From assembly GCF_002236115.1 (NCBI RefSeq), contig NZ_NIWT01000001.1, positions 434,001 to 498,000 of the forward strand: a stretch of DNA of 64,000 bases, written 5' to 3'. The DNA is from Pseudomonas jessenii. Its GTDB lineage: Bacteria > Pseudomonadota > Gammaproteobacteria > Pseudomonadales > Pseudomonadaceae. Of this stretch, positions 18,163-26,144 are shown in pieces; the stretch's first letter is position 1; each line of letters opens with the position of its first letter. The position numbers and the translations under genes were made by a program. The notes under the pieces are model-generated. The model was not told the DNA's origin, did not search any database, and saw only the letters and a list, made by a program, of their open reading frames with translations.

Positions 18163-19320
18163 TTACTGACCAGTCGCCTGGGCAAGTGGAAGAGGGGTGT
18201 CGTCGATCTGCACTTTCTCGCCGGGGCGGGCGTGCTGCAGCCCTTCGATGACGATGCGGTCGCCTGCCTTCAGGCCTCCGGTGACGATCCAGCGATCGTT
18301 CTGCACGGCACCCAGTTCGACCGGTCGCTGCCCGACCCGCTGTTCGGCGTCGAGCAGCAGCACCTGGGCGATGCCGGCGCTGTCGCGCTGGATGGCCCGT
18401 TGCGGCACGCTGATGCCCTGCTGGTTGATCGCTTGTTCCAGGCGTACGCGCACGAAACTGCCGGGCAGCAAGTCGAGGTCGGGGTTGGGGAACTCGCTGC
18501 GCAGGATGATCTGGCCGGTGCCCGGGTCGACCGTGATATCGCTGAACAGCATTTTGCCCGGCAGCGGGTAGAGGCTGCCGTCATCCTGAATCAACGTGGC
18601 CTTGGCCTGGTCCTGGCCGACCTGCTGCAACTGACCTGAGCGGAAGGCGCGGCGCAGTTCGTTGAGTTCGCGGGTGGACTGGGTCAGGTCGGCATGAATC
18701 GGGTTCAGTTGCTGAATCAGCGCCAGGGGCGTGGTTTCGTTTTGTCCGACCAGTGCGCCTTCGGTGACCAGTGCGCGACCGATACGCCCGGAAATCGGCG
18801 CGGTGACCGTGGCGTAACCGAGGTTCAACCGGGCGCGTTCCACCGCCGCCTTGTTGCCGGCGACGTCGGCAGCGGTCTGCCGGGCGTTGGCCCGGGCGTT
18901 GTCGTAGTCCTGGCCGCTGATGGCCTTGTCGTCGATCAACCGGGCGTAGCGCTGTTCCTGCAATCTGGCCTGGAACGCGTTGGCTTCAGCCTTGCGCAAC
19001 GCGGCTTCGGCGCTGTCCAGGTCAGCCTTGAACGGCGCCGGGTCGATGCGGAACAACACTTCGCCCTGTTTCACGTCACTGCCTTCACGGAAGGTGCGCT
19101 GCAAGACTACGCCAGCCACCCGGGCACGCACTTCGGCCATGCGTGGTGCGGCAATCCGCCCGCTCAGTTCACTGCTGATGGTCAGTGGCCGCGCTTCGAT
19201 GGTCTCGATGCGAACTGTGGCCAGCGGCGCCTGTTCCTCGGCATTCGAGGACTTGTCACACGCGCCCAGTGTCAACGCCAGTGCAATCAGGCTGAGCCTG
19301 GCAAGCAGATTCTTCGACAT
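18163..19320 (-). CDS. RND efflux periplasmic adaptor lipoprotein
   Basis: A 385-residue membrane fusion protein. The start at 19320 (MSKNLLARLSLIALALTLGA, then Cys) gives a lipoprotein signal peptide with lipobox LGAC; the longer frame to 19548 is REP and spacer. Biotinyl-lipoyl-like halves (RVAGVVLQRTFREGSDVKQG and TAPISGRIGRALVTEGALVG) flank a helical hairpin rich in Ala, Arg and Gln. Beta-barrel and membrane-proximal domains follow. It links the inner-membrane pump to an outer-membrane channel. First gene of the two-gene RND operon, divergent from the two-component system. Confidence 0.9.
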   Translation of the reverse strand: MSKNLLARLSLIALALTLGACDKSSNAEEQAPLATVRIETIEARPLTISSELSGRIAAPRMAEVRARVAGVVLQRTFREGSDVKQGEVLFRIDPAPFKADLDSAEAALRKAEANAFQARLQEQRYARLIDDKAISGQDYDNARANARQTAADVAGNKAAVERARLNLGYATVTAPISGRIGRALVTEGALVGQNETTPLALIQQLNPIHADLTQSTRELNELRRAFRSGQLQQVGQDQAKATLIQDDGSLYPLPGKMLFSDITVDPGTGQIILRSEFPNPDLDLLPGSFVRVRLEQAINQQGISVPQRAIQRDSAGIAQVLLLDAEQRVGQRPVELGAVQNDRWIVTGGLKAGDRIVIEGLQHARPGEKVQIDDTPLPLAQATGQ

Positions 19321-19479
19321 GTAATACCCCAATAAAGACCCCCAGCATCCTACTGGGCGAAGGCGAGGGTAGCGGTGAAGCTTTGTTGGTGCTGTGTGAA
19401 ATTGTGTAAGGGTTTTACTCAGGTGTGCGTGAGGGCGTATATCCTGCAGTCCTTGATTTCTATTGCGCCGGATAGATTG

Positions 19480-19576
19480 CCATCGCGAGCAAGCTCGCTC
19501 CCACCGGGATTTGATGTGAACACGAATGTTGTGAACACCACCGACCACTGTGGGAGCGAGCTTGCTCGCGATGGCG
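19480..19576. repeat. REPIN between the adaptor and response-regulator genes
   Basis: Inverted REP cores at about 19482-19504 and 19548-19572 in the 293-base divergent gap, leaving only about 40 bases before the regulator start. Confidence 0.9.
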
Positions 19577-19613
19577 GCATATCTGGCGCCACGGCTCTTT
19601 CTGGAAACACCCC

Positions 19614-20315
19614 ATGCCCAACATCCTCCTGGTCGAAGACGACACCGCCCTCGCCGAACTGATTGCCAGTTACCTGGAACGCAACGGTTATTCCGTCAGC
19701 GTGATCGGTCGCGGTGACCATGTGCGCGAACGTGCGCGGCTCAATCCGCCGGACCTGGTGATCCTCGACCTGATGCTGCCCGGCCTCGACGGCTTGCAAG
19801 TCTGTCGCCTGCTGCGCGCCGATTCGGCGACCCTGCCGATCCTGATGCTCACCGCCCGCGACGACAGCCACGACCAGGTCCTGGGCCTGGAAATGGGGGC
19901 CGACGACTACGTCACCAAACCCTGCGAGCCGCGGGTGTTGCTGGCCCGGGTGCGGACCTTGTTGCGCCGCAGCAGCCTCAGCGAGCCGCAGACTGCCAAT
20001 GACCGCATTCTGATGGGCAACCTGTGCATCGACTTGTCCGAGCGCACCGTCACCTGGCGCGGGCAATTGGTGGAATTGTCCAGCGGCGAGTACAACCTGC
20101 TGGTGGTGCTGGCCCGGCATGCCGGAGAGGTGTTGAGCCGCGACCAGATCCTGCAACGCTTGCGCGGCATCGAATTCAATGGCACCGACCGTTCGGTGGA
20201 CGTGGCGATTTCCAAGCTGCGACGCAAGTTCGACGACCACGCCGGCGAGGCGCGCAAGATCAAGACCGTGTGGGGCAAGGGTTACCTGTTCAGCCGATCC
20301 GAATGGGAATGCTGA
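19614..20315 (+). CDS. OmpR-family response regulator
   Basis: A 233-residue two-domain regulator. The receiver has the acidic pair (VEDD), the phosphoacceptor in VILDLMLPGLDG (Asp52), the conserved threonine (LMLTARDD, Thr80) and lysine (DYVTKP, Lys102). The C-terminal winged helix carries SSGEYNLLVVLARHAGEVLS and the recognition region GTDRSVDVAISKLRRKF, ending KTVWGKGYLFSRSEWEC. Overall it resembles RstA-type regulators. Its stop is four bases before the sensor kinase start, so the pair is co-translated. It is divergent from the RND adaptor gene, which it may regulate; this is inferred from position only. Confidence 0.9.
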   Translation: MPNILLVEDDTALAELIASYLERNGYSVSVIGRGDHVRERARLNPPDLVILDLMLPGLDGLQVCRLLRADSATLPILMLTARDDSHDQVLGLEMGADDYVTKPCEPRVLLARVRTLLRRSSLSEPQTANDRILMGNLCIDLSERTVTWRGQLVELSSGEYNLLVVLARHAGEVLSRDQILQRLRGIEFNGTDRSVDVAISKLRRKFDDHAGEARKIKTVWGKGYLFSRSEWEC

Positions 20316-20319
20316 GCCG

Positions 20320-21621
20320 ATGTTCAGAATCCTTTTTCGTTTGTACCTGGTGACCATCGTCTCATTCAGCGCGGCGATCTATCTGGTGCCGGATCTGGTG
20401 GTCAAGGTGTTCCAGGAACGCTTTGTCACCTACAACCTCGACTACTCGCGAGGGCTGCAAACGCTGATCGTCAAACAGTTCCATGGGGTCCCGGCCGAAC
20501 AGTGGCCGACCCTGGCCGCTGAAATGGACAAGGACTTCTCTCCTCTGCACATCGTGCTCAGCAGCAATGACGACAGCAGCCTGACGCCCGATGAACAGCA
20601 GCGCTTGCGCCGCGGCGAGAACGTCGTGCGCGTGGGCGACTGGGGCTGGCGCACGCTGGCGGTCGCGCCGCTGAACGAGCGCACCGTGGTGCAAATGGTC
20701 GTGCCACCGGATCCGCTGGACGTCAATCTGTTGTACTGGAGCATCAACGTCCTGATCGGCGCGACCATGCTCGCGTGCCTGTTGTTGTGGCTGCGCCCGC
20801 ATTGGCGTGACCTGGAGCGCCTCAAGGGCGCCGCCGAACGCTTTGGCAAGGGCCACTTGGGCGAGCGCACGCAAATTTCCCCGAGTTCCAACATCGGCAG
20901 CCTGGCCAGTGTGTTCGACACCATGGCCGGCGACATCGAGAACCTGCTCAACCAGCAGCGAGACCTGCTCAATGCGGTGTCCCACGAGTTGCGCACGCCG
21001 CTGACGCGCCTGGATTTCGGCCTGGCGCTGGCCCTGTCCGACGACTTGCCGGCGGCCAGCCGCGAGCGCTTGCAAAGCCTGGTGGCGCACATTCGTGAAC
21101 TCGATGAATTGGTGCTGGAGCTGCTGTCCTACAGCCGCCTGCAAAACCCGGCGCGGCTGCCGGAGCAGGTCGAAGTGTCAATGGATGAATTCATCGACAG
21201 CATTCTCGGCAGCGTCGACGAAGAAATGGAGTCTCCGCAAATCGTCATCGACGTGTTGCTCCACGGCCAGCTCGAACGCTTCAGCCTGGACCCGCGCCTG
21301 ACCGCCCGAGCCCTGCAAAACCTGCTGCGCAACGCCATGCGCTATTGCGAGAAGCGTATTCAGATCGGTGTGCAGGTCTATGCCAGTGGCTGTGAAATCT
21401 GGGTCGACGATGATGGCATCGGCATTCCGGATGACGAACGCGAGCGGATCTTCGAACCTTTCTACCGCCTAGACCGCAGCCGCGACCGCGCCACGGGTGG
21501 TTTCGGACTGGGACTGGCGATCAGCCGCCGTGCACTGGAAGCCCAGGGCGGCACGTTGACGGTGGAAGCCTCGCCACTTGGGGGGGCGAGGTTTCGGTTG
21601 TGGTTGCCGGCGTTGGGCTAA
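20320..21621 (+). CDS. Sensor histidine kinase
   Basis: A 433-residue inner-membrane kinase. The ATG at 20320 (MFRILFRLYLVTIVSFSAAI) gives the first transmembrane helix; a periplasmic sensor of about 120 residues and a second helix (LLYWSINVLIGATMLACLLL) follow. Then come a HAMP domain, the phosphoacceptor H box (LNAVSHELRTPLTRLDF, His near 222), N box (LQNLLRNAMRY), and G boxes (DDDGIGIPDDERERIFEPFY, then GGFGLGLAISRR). The layout resembles RstB-type kinases. It works with the regulator gene four bases upstream. The signal sensed is unknown. Confidence 0.9.
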   Translation: MFRILFRLYLVTIVSFSAAIYLVPDLVVKVFQERFVTYNLDYSRGLQTLIVKQFHGVPAEQWPTLAAEMDKDFSPLHIVLSSNDDSSLTPDEQQRLRRGENVVRVGDWGWRTLAVAPLNERTVVQMVVPPDPLDVNLLYWSINVLIGATMLACLLLWLRPHWRDLERLKGAAERFGKGHLGERTQISPSSNIGSLASVFDTMAGDIENLLNQQRDLLNAVSHELRTPLTRLDFGLALALSDDLPAASRERLQSLVAHIRELDELVLELLSYSRLQNPARLPEQVEVSMDEFIDSILGSVDEEMESPQIVIDVLLHGQLERFSLDPRLTARALQNLLRNAMRYCEKRIQIGVQVYASGCEIWVDDDGIGIPDDERERIFEPFYRLDRSRDRATGGFGLGLAISRRALEAQGGTLTVEASPLGGARFRLWLPALG

Positions 21622-21629
21622 GCCAGGAG

Positions 21630-22691
21630 TTAAATGCTACGGCGAACATCCCAGTTTTTCTGGGCATTACTCAAAGACGAAGACGACAATCTTTCTCCCC
21701 TCAGAGAGCCTGTCAACGACCGGGTCGGCAGTGATGATGGTTGCAATGCCAGACTATGGGATCCGATGTTTTGTCCACTTGTTGAGCTGGCGACTTCTGA
21801 GTAGGGAGGAGGCGGGGATTTAGGCCGTGGAGGAGTGAGATCACTGGGCACGTAGGCAGGGGGGGCGTCAGATCGTGAAGCAGACCAGTAGTCCGGCGGG
21901 TACCCCGGATCTCTGCGGGCGGATGTCAACTCAGACATACGCATGTCCGATTGCCGGGAAGCTACACCACTCCGCTGCAATCTCGGAGGCCGTGACTGAC
22001 GAAACTTCAAAAATCCTGCGCCTAACCCAGTTCCAGCCGCAGCAATTGAAAGTCCTGCTAGCACCAAACGAACCGTCTTGTCCTCTACGACGAGCGATCC
22101 AACAAGGGCTCCCACTGAAACAGTGACAAAAACTCCGATTAGAATGCGAAAAACAGAAAAATGCCCGGTCGGATCACTCCGATTGACCGGGTCCCCCACG
22201 CAATACGCATACCCATTCAATCCACCGTCCCCAAACGGACTCAAGCTGTCCGGGCTGTTGAATCGCATAGTCACCGGGTTGAACTGCCGATAGCCAAAAC
22301 CCAGAGGATAATGCCCGGTCAGCGGGTCCCGCCGTTCACCATTGAACCCGAGCAGGCTGAGCAAGCCGTTTTCCGGGGAGCGGTGACCATAGGCCGTGTA
22401 GGTGACGGGTTGTGGTCCCGTGGTGCTGAGCGCATTGAGCACTGAGCGTTGCTGATCGGTTGCCAGCAACGAACTGTCGATCCGGGCGTTTTCATGGCGC
22501 TGTTGCGCCAACAACCGATCTCTGTGCTGGAAAATACTGTTGCGCACCGAGCCTTGGATTTCTGTGGCCAGCCGGGTTTTGCAGTAAAAGCGTTGAAGGC
22601 TGTCCATGACCGCTGGCGCGCTGTTGTCCAATCGATCCAGCGCATCATAGTGATAGCGGCACAGCACGGTTTCGCGAGGGGAAGCAGGCAT
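21630..22691 (-). CDS. RHS-repeat core protein with unique C-terminal tail
   Basis: A 353-residue RHS orphan. The ATG at 22691 (MPASPRETVLCRYHYDALDR) matches the usual opening of short Pseudomonas RHS proteins; the frame extends further but without support. Residues up to about 200 hold the RHS core, including GFNGERRDPLTGHYPLGFGY and the tip DPVNRSDPTGHFS that normally marks the end of the shell. Beyond it lies a variable tail: two hydrophobic helices (ILIGVFVTVSVGALVGSLVV and LVLAGLSIAAAGTGLGAGFL), then a Pro/Ser-rich stretch with PRPKSPPPPYSEV. Such tails are often toxins in polymorphic systems; the two helices suggest a membrane-acting one, but this is inference. No immunity gene is evident. 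Confidence 0.78.
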   Translation of the reverse strand: MPASPRETVLCRYHYDALDRLDNSAPAVMDSLQRFYCKTRLATEIQGSVRNSIFQHRDRLLAQQRHENARIDSSLLATDQQRSVLNALSTTGPQPVTYTAYGHRSPENGLLSLLGFNGERRDPLTGHYPLGFGYRQFNPVTMRFNSPDSLSPFGDGGLNGYAYCVGDPVNRSDPTGHFSVFRILIGVFVTVSVGALVGSLVVEDKTVRLVLAGLSIAAAGTGLGAGFLKFRQSRPPRLQRSGVASRQSDMRMSELTSARRDPGYPPDYWSASRSDAPPAYVPSDLTPPRPKSPPPPYSEVASSTSGQNIGSHSLALQPSSLPTRSLTGSLRGERLSSSSLSNAQKNWDVRRSI

Positions 22692-22821
22692 TTTCCGAGC
22701 TCCATGCACGGTTGAGTATTCGTACCCCAAGCATCGACTGTTTCCCGGTTGCTGCCCACTATCAGAACTGCTAGGTCTTGAGTTCAACAAGCGCTAGCGT
22801 CCTCGATGCGCTCATCGTTTG

Positions 22822-23583
22822 CTACAGGCTCAAGCGCCCGCGCAACAGTTTCGCCATCTCCTCCAGGTCCGCCATCGGCTGATGCCCGATCAGCATCCAG
22901 GCGTGTTCCATGTCGGCCCAATACACGATGTTCAGCTCGCGCCGCTGTTCCCGGGCGAAATGGCGGCTGCCGCTGTTGGAGCGGGTAACACACAGCGCCA
23001 TGGGGCCGTGGGCCGGATCGAGGTAGGTGATCTGGGCGATGGGTGCACCGTCGTACTCGAGGATTTGCGCGCGCCTGAACTCGGCACGGGGCAGGCTCAG
23101 TTTTGCCGGCGCGAGGTTGAGGCCCAGGCGCGCATCGATCGTGCGCAGTTGTGCCCGTTGGGCAGCTTCATCGCCGGGCAGGTGATCCAGGGTTTCCGGC
23201 ACATAGAGCGCCATGTAATCGGCCACCAGGCCGCGCCAGCTATGTGACTGTTGGCTCGCTTGCCAGCCGAGGAACAAACGGTCCGCCAGCACGCCGCCGG
23301 CCAACAGCCCGGCCGCGGCGGCCAGGAACCAGCGTCGATTGAGCCCGGGGCGGGCGGGTGAGGGCATTGTGGCGAGCATGGTTTGCAGGCGATCGACCGG
23401 CGCCTGTCGGGTCAGTTCATCGTAGGCGTCCTTGAACGGCAGGCTGCTGCGATCCAGCCATTGCAGGCGCAGGCCGAGCATCGGGTCGGCGCTGATGGCC
23501 GCGTCGATGCGCGAGCGCTGCTCGGCATCGAGTTGGTTGTCGAGGTAAGCCACCAGTTGTTCGTCCGAGGGTATCGCGTTCAT
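22822..23583 (-). CDS. Anti-sigma factor with one transmembrane helix
   Basis: A 253-residue protein whose N-terminus (MNAIPSDEQLVAYLDNQLDA) fits anti-sigma N-terminal domains. A single helix follows (RRWFLAAAAGLLAGGVLADR, about residues 93-112), then a periplasmic part of about 140 residues. It probably holds the ECF sigma factor encoded just upstream at the membrane. The ATG at 23583 overlaps the sigma stop (TGATG) and is preceded by GAGGAG. The classical HxxxCxxC zinc motif is not seen. Last gene of the TPR / sigma / anti-sigma operon. Confidence 0.82.
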   Translation of the reverse strand: MNAIPSDEQLVAYLDNQLDAEQRSRIDAAISADPMLGLRLQWLDRSSLPFKDAYDELTRQAPVDRLQTMLATMPSPARPGLNRRWFLAAAAGLLAGGVLADRLFLGWQASQQSHSWRGLVADYMALYVPETLDHLPGDEAAQRAQLRTIDARLGLNLAPAKLSLPRAEFRRAQILEYDGAPIAQITYLDPAHGPMALCVTRSNSGSRHFAREQRRELNIVYWADMEHAWMLIGHQPMADLEEMAKLLRGRLSL

Positions 23584-24107
23584 CAATGTTCTCCTCGGTT
23601 AGGGGTGGGCACCGTGTGCAACGGTGGATATTCGGCCAGTTTCGCCCGAGCGGCGGCCAGGCGACTCATGACGGTGCCGATGGGCACTTGCAGCACCTCG
23701 GCGACTTCGCGGTAGGACAAGCCTTCGACATAGGCGAGAAACACCGTTTCGCGCTGGGCCTCGGGCAAGGCATCGACGCGGCGGATGACCTGCGCTGCCA
23801 ATACGTGGGTTTGCGCCACGGATTCTCCATCGAACGACAAGGCCTGATCGGCGTCTACCTGGCCTTGCCCCTGGCGCACCCGCCGGGCGCGGACTTCGTT
23901 GAGCCAGATCGAATGCAGAATGCTCAGCAGCCAGTGGTCCATGCGCGTTCCCTGCACGTATTGTCCGGCCCGTTCCAGCGCCCGCAGGCAAGTGGCTTGC
24001 ACCAGGTCATCGGCGACATGCCGTTGCCGGGACAGCAGCAATCCGTAGCGCCATAAACGCGCCAGATGCTGGTTCAGTTCCGTTCGTATTGCCTGATCGC
24101 TGGCGAT
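23583..24107 (-). CDS. ECF-type RNA polymerase sigma factor, apparent ATC start
   Basis: A group 4 sigma factor of 174 residues if read from 24107. Region 2 covers LARLWRYGLLLSRQRHVADD and the following LVQATCLRALERA; region 4 has the helix-turn-helix GLSYREVAEVLQVPIGTVMS. No ATG, GTG or TTG lies in a sensible place upstream. The best ribosome site (GGAGGT) stands five bases before an ATC codon that would open (Met)ASDQAIRTELNQHLARLW, the opening I expect for relatives. Starting at the next TTG or CTG (near 24041-24047) would cut region 2. It is encoded between a TPR protein gene and its anti-sigma partner. Confidence 0.82.
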   Translation of the reverse strand: MASDQAIRTELNQHLARLWRYGLLLSRQRHVADDLVQATCLRALERAGQYVQGTRMDHWLLSILHSIWLNEVRARRVRQGQGQVDADQALSFDGESVAQTHVLAAQVIRRVDALPEAQRETVFLAYVEGLSYREVAEVLQVPIGTVMSRLAAARAKLAEYPPLHTVPTPNRGEH

Positions 24108-24131
24108 GGCGACCTCCGTCCGCTCGGGTTG

Positions 24132-24674
24132 TCAGGTTTTCGATGAACCGTTGATGGCTTCGGCCAGGTCCTGGTACTCCTCGCACTGGGTACTGCCACA
24201 GATGGATTCGATCTGCCGCAGTTGCTCCTGTGCAAGATCCAGCCGGCCTTTGACTACATAGGCTTCGCCGAGGTATTCGCGGACCTGCGCATATTGCGGG
24301 TCTAGTTTCACCGATTGCAGGTAATAGCCGATGCCTTCGTCGGTACGTCCCAGTTTACGCGTGGCGTAGCCGCGATAGTTCAACGCTTTTGCGGTATTTG
24401 GCTGTTTCAGCGTGTCGAGCAGGGCCAGGGCTTCTTCATAACGCCCGTCCTTGGCCAGTCGATAGGCATAGTTGGCACGGTCTTCGTCTGGCACCAGGCT
24501 ACTGGTCTGCCGGACGCAACGTTTCGATTTGCTGTCGAACACCTGACCTTTCGGGCAGTTGGGTCTGATGGGCGCGTCGTCGTCCCCGCCACCGCCGTTG
24601 GCCAGGGCGAGGGAACCGGACAACGCAACGGCCAGCAACAGAGGGGGCGTCAGAACAGCAAAACGAATATTCAT
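24132..24674 (-). CDS. Exported tetratricopeptide-repeat protein
   Basis: A 180-residue protein with a signal peptide (MNIRFAVLTPPLLLAVALSG, continuing SLALA). A short Asp/Gly linker and a Cys-containing segment (RPNCPKGQVFDSKSKRCV) come next. Then two to three TPR units follow (DRANYAYRLAKDGRYEEALA, AKALNYRGYATRKLGRTDEG, AQVREYLGEAYVVKGRLDLA). A second Cys pair lies near the end (ICGSTQCEEY). It probably works in the periplasm as a protein-interaction module. It is the first gene of the sigma/anti-sigma operon, 24 bases before the sigma start. GGAG before the ATG supports the start. Confidence 0.8.
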   Translation of the reverse strand: MNIRFAVLTPPLLLAVALSGSLALANGGGGDDDAPIRPNCPKGQVFDSKSKRCVRQTSSLVPDEDRANYAYRLAKDGRYEEALALLDTLKQPNTAKALNYRGYATRKLGRTDEGIGYYLQSVKLDPQYAQVREYLGEAYVVKGRLDLAQEQLRQIESICGSTQCEEYQDLAEAINGSSKT

Positions 24675-24867
24675 GGGCTTTGCTCCAGAGCTTCATGGGT
24701 TCAGATCAGGACGCGTCCCGCCAGACGCAGTGCAAGGTTGATGTGACGAGAACACCGCAGCATGAACAATTATTCGTTACGCCCTGATGGTGTTTTCAAG
24801 GAAAACTCATATCGGGGCGGATGCATGGTTTTTGTGCCTTGTGCAGCGTTGTGTGCGCTGAAGAGTC

Positions 24868-25161
24868 CCTGTGGGAGCGAGCGTGCTCGCGACGCGGAGT
24901 GTCATTCAACTTTGATTTCGACTGATACACCGCTATCGCAAGCAAGCTTGCTCCCACAGAGGATTTGTGCCGGGCAAAATTGCTGCGTCCTCCGATGTAA
25001 CCCTGTGGGAGCGAGCTTGCTCGCGATGCGGAGTGTCATTCGACGTTGATGGCGACTGAGCCTCCGCTATCGCAAGCAAGCTCGCTCCCACAGAGGATTT
25101 GTGCCGGGCACAATTACTGCGTTCGCCGATGTAGCCCTGTGGGACCGAGCCTGTTCGCGAT
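24868..25161. repeat. Tandem array of REPIN-containing units
   Basis: About 2.2 copies of a 133-134-base unit start at 24868, 25001 and 25135. Each unit begins with a REP core, then a shared spacer (GGAGTGTCATTC), an inverted REP core (CGCAAGCAAGCTTGCTCCCAC type) and a shared tail (GAGGATTTGTGCCGGGCA). The third unit is cut after its first core. The copies differ by scattered bases. This fills the gap between the TPR and 2-hydroxyacid dehydrogenase genes, which otherwise holds nothing recognised. Confidence 0.9.
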
Positions 25162-25177
25162 GAACGATGACGCGGTA

Positions 25178-26131
25178 TCAACCCAGCAAACGAATCGGAG
25201 CACCCGCCGACCAGGCCTGAATGTCCTCGATCATTTGCGAGAAAAACAGCCGGTAGTTCTGTTGGCTCACGTACCCGACATGGGGCGTCGCCAGTACATT
25301 GTCCAGGGTCCGGAACGGATGGTGGGCGGGTAGCGGTTCCTGTTCGAAGACGTCCAGGGCGACACCGGCCAGTCGTTGTTTCTGCAGCGCCTTGATCAGC
25401 GCCGCTTCATCGACAATGGGGCCACGCGCGGTGTTCACCAGCAGCGCCGAGGGCTTCATCCAGCCAAGGGCTTGTGCGTCCACCAGACCGCGGCTGCGCT
25501 CGCTGAGCACCAGGTGCACCGACAGCACGTCGGCCTGTTCGAACAGTTCCTGTTTGCTGACACGGGTCACACCGACCTGCGCCGCGCGTTCGGCGGTGAG
25601 GTTTTCACTCCAGGCGATAACGCGCATGCCGAACACCTGACCGAACTGCGCGACTCGCTGGCCGATGCTGCCCAGACCGAGGATGGCCAGTGTCTTGCCA
25701 TGCAAGTCGCCACCCAGGCCTTGTTGCCATTGGCCGGCGCGCAGGGCATTGGCCTCGACCACCAGGTTGCGGGTCGCGGCCATGATCAGCGCCCAGGTCA
25801 GTTCCGGCGCGGCGTGTTTGTAGCTGTCGGTACCGCTGACCTGAATGCCCAGCGCGGCAGCGGTTTTCAGGTCCAGGGCCGCGTTGCGCATACCGCCTGT
25901 CACCAGCAGCTTGAGCTTGGGCAGGCGCCTCAGCAGGTCTTCATCGAAGCGGGTGCGCTCGCGCATCACGCAGATCACCTCGAACCCGTCCAGGCGCTCG
26001 GCCAGGGATGAGGTATCGGTGGGGTAATCATGGAGAAAACTTACCTCACCGACGCTGTCCAGTGCCGACCAGTCCACTACATTGCGCGCCACATCCTGCC
26101 AATCATCGATCACTGCAATCTGCACAGGCAT
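25178..26131 (-). CDS. D-2-hydroxyacid dehydrogenase family protein
   Basis: A 317-residue NAD(P)-dependent dehydrogenase of the D-isomer-specific family. The nucleotide-binding motif ILGLGSIGQRVAQFG lies mid-protein. Catalytic residues are in VNTARGPIVDE (Arg), FEQEPL (Glu) and ATPHVGYVS (His). The N-terminal VIDDWQDVARNVVDW resembles a sub-group of phosphoglycerate-dehydrogenase-like proteins of unknown substrate. AGGA upstream supports the start at 26131. It begins 13 bases after the alpha/beta hydrolase gene, so the two are probably co-transcribed. The substrate cannot be named. Confidence 0.82.
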   Translation of the reverse strand: MPVQIAVIDDWQDVARNVVDWSALDSVGEVSFLHDYPTDTSSLAERLDGFEVICVMRERTRFDEDLLRRLPKLKLLVTGGMRNAALDLKTAAALGIQVSGTDSYKHAAPELTWALIMAATRNLVVEANALRAGQWQQGLGGDLHGKTLAILGLGSIGQRVAQFGQVFGMRVIAWSENLTAERAAQVGVTRVSKQELFEQADVLSVHLVLSERSRGLVDAQALGWMKPSALLVNTARGPIVDEAALIKALQKQRLAGVALDVFEQEPLPAHHPFRTLDNVLATPHVGYVSQQNYRLFFSQMIEDIQAWSAGAPIRLLG

Positions 26132-26144
26132 CAGCCTTTCCTCT

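Noticed and set aside
24868..25161. CRISPR-like repeat array
   Set aside because: The repeated units are palindromic REP cores with conserved spacers, so they are duplicated REPINs and not CRISPR repeats with unique spacers; no cas genes are near.
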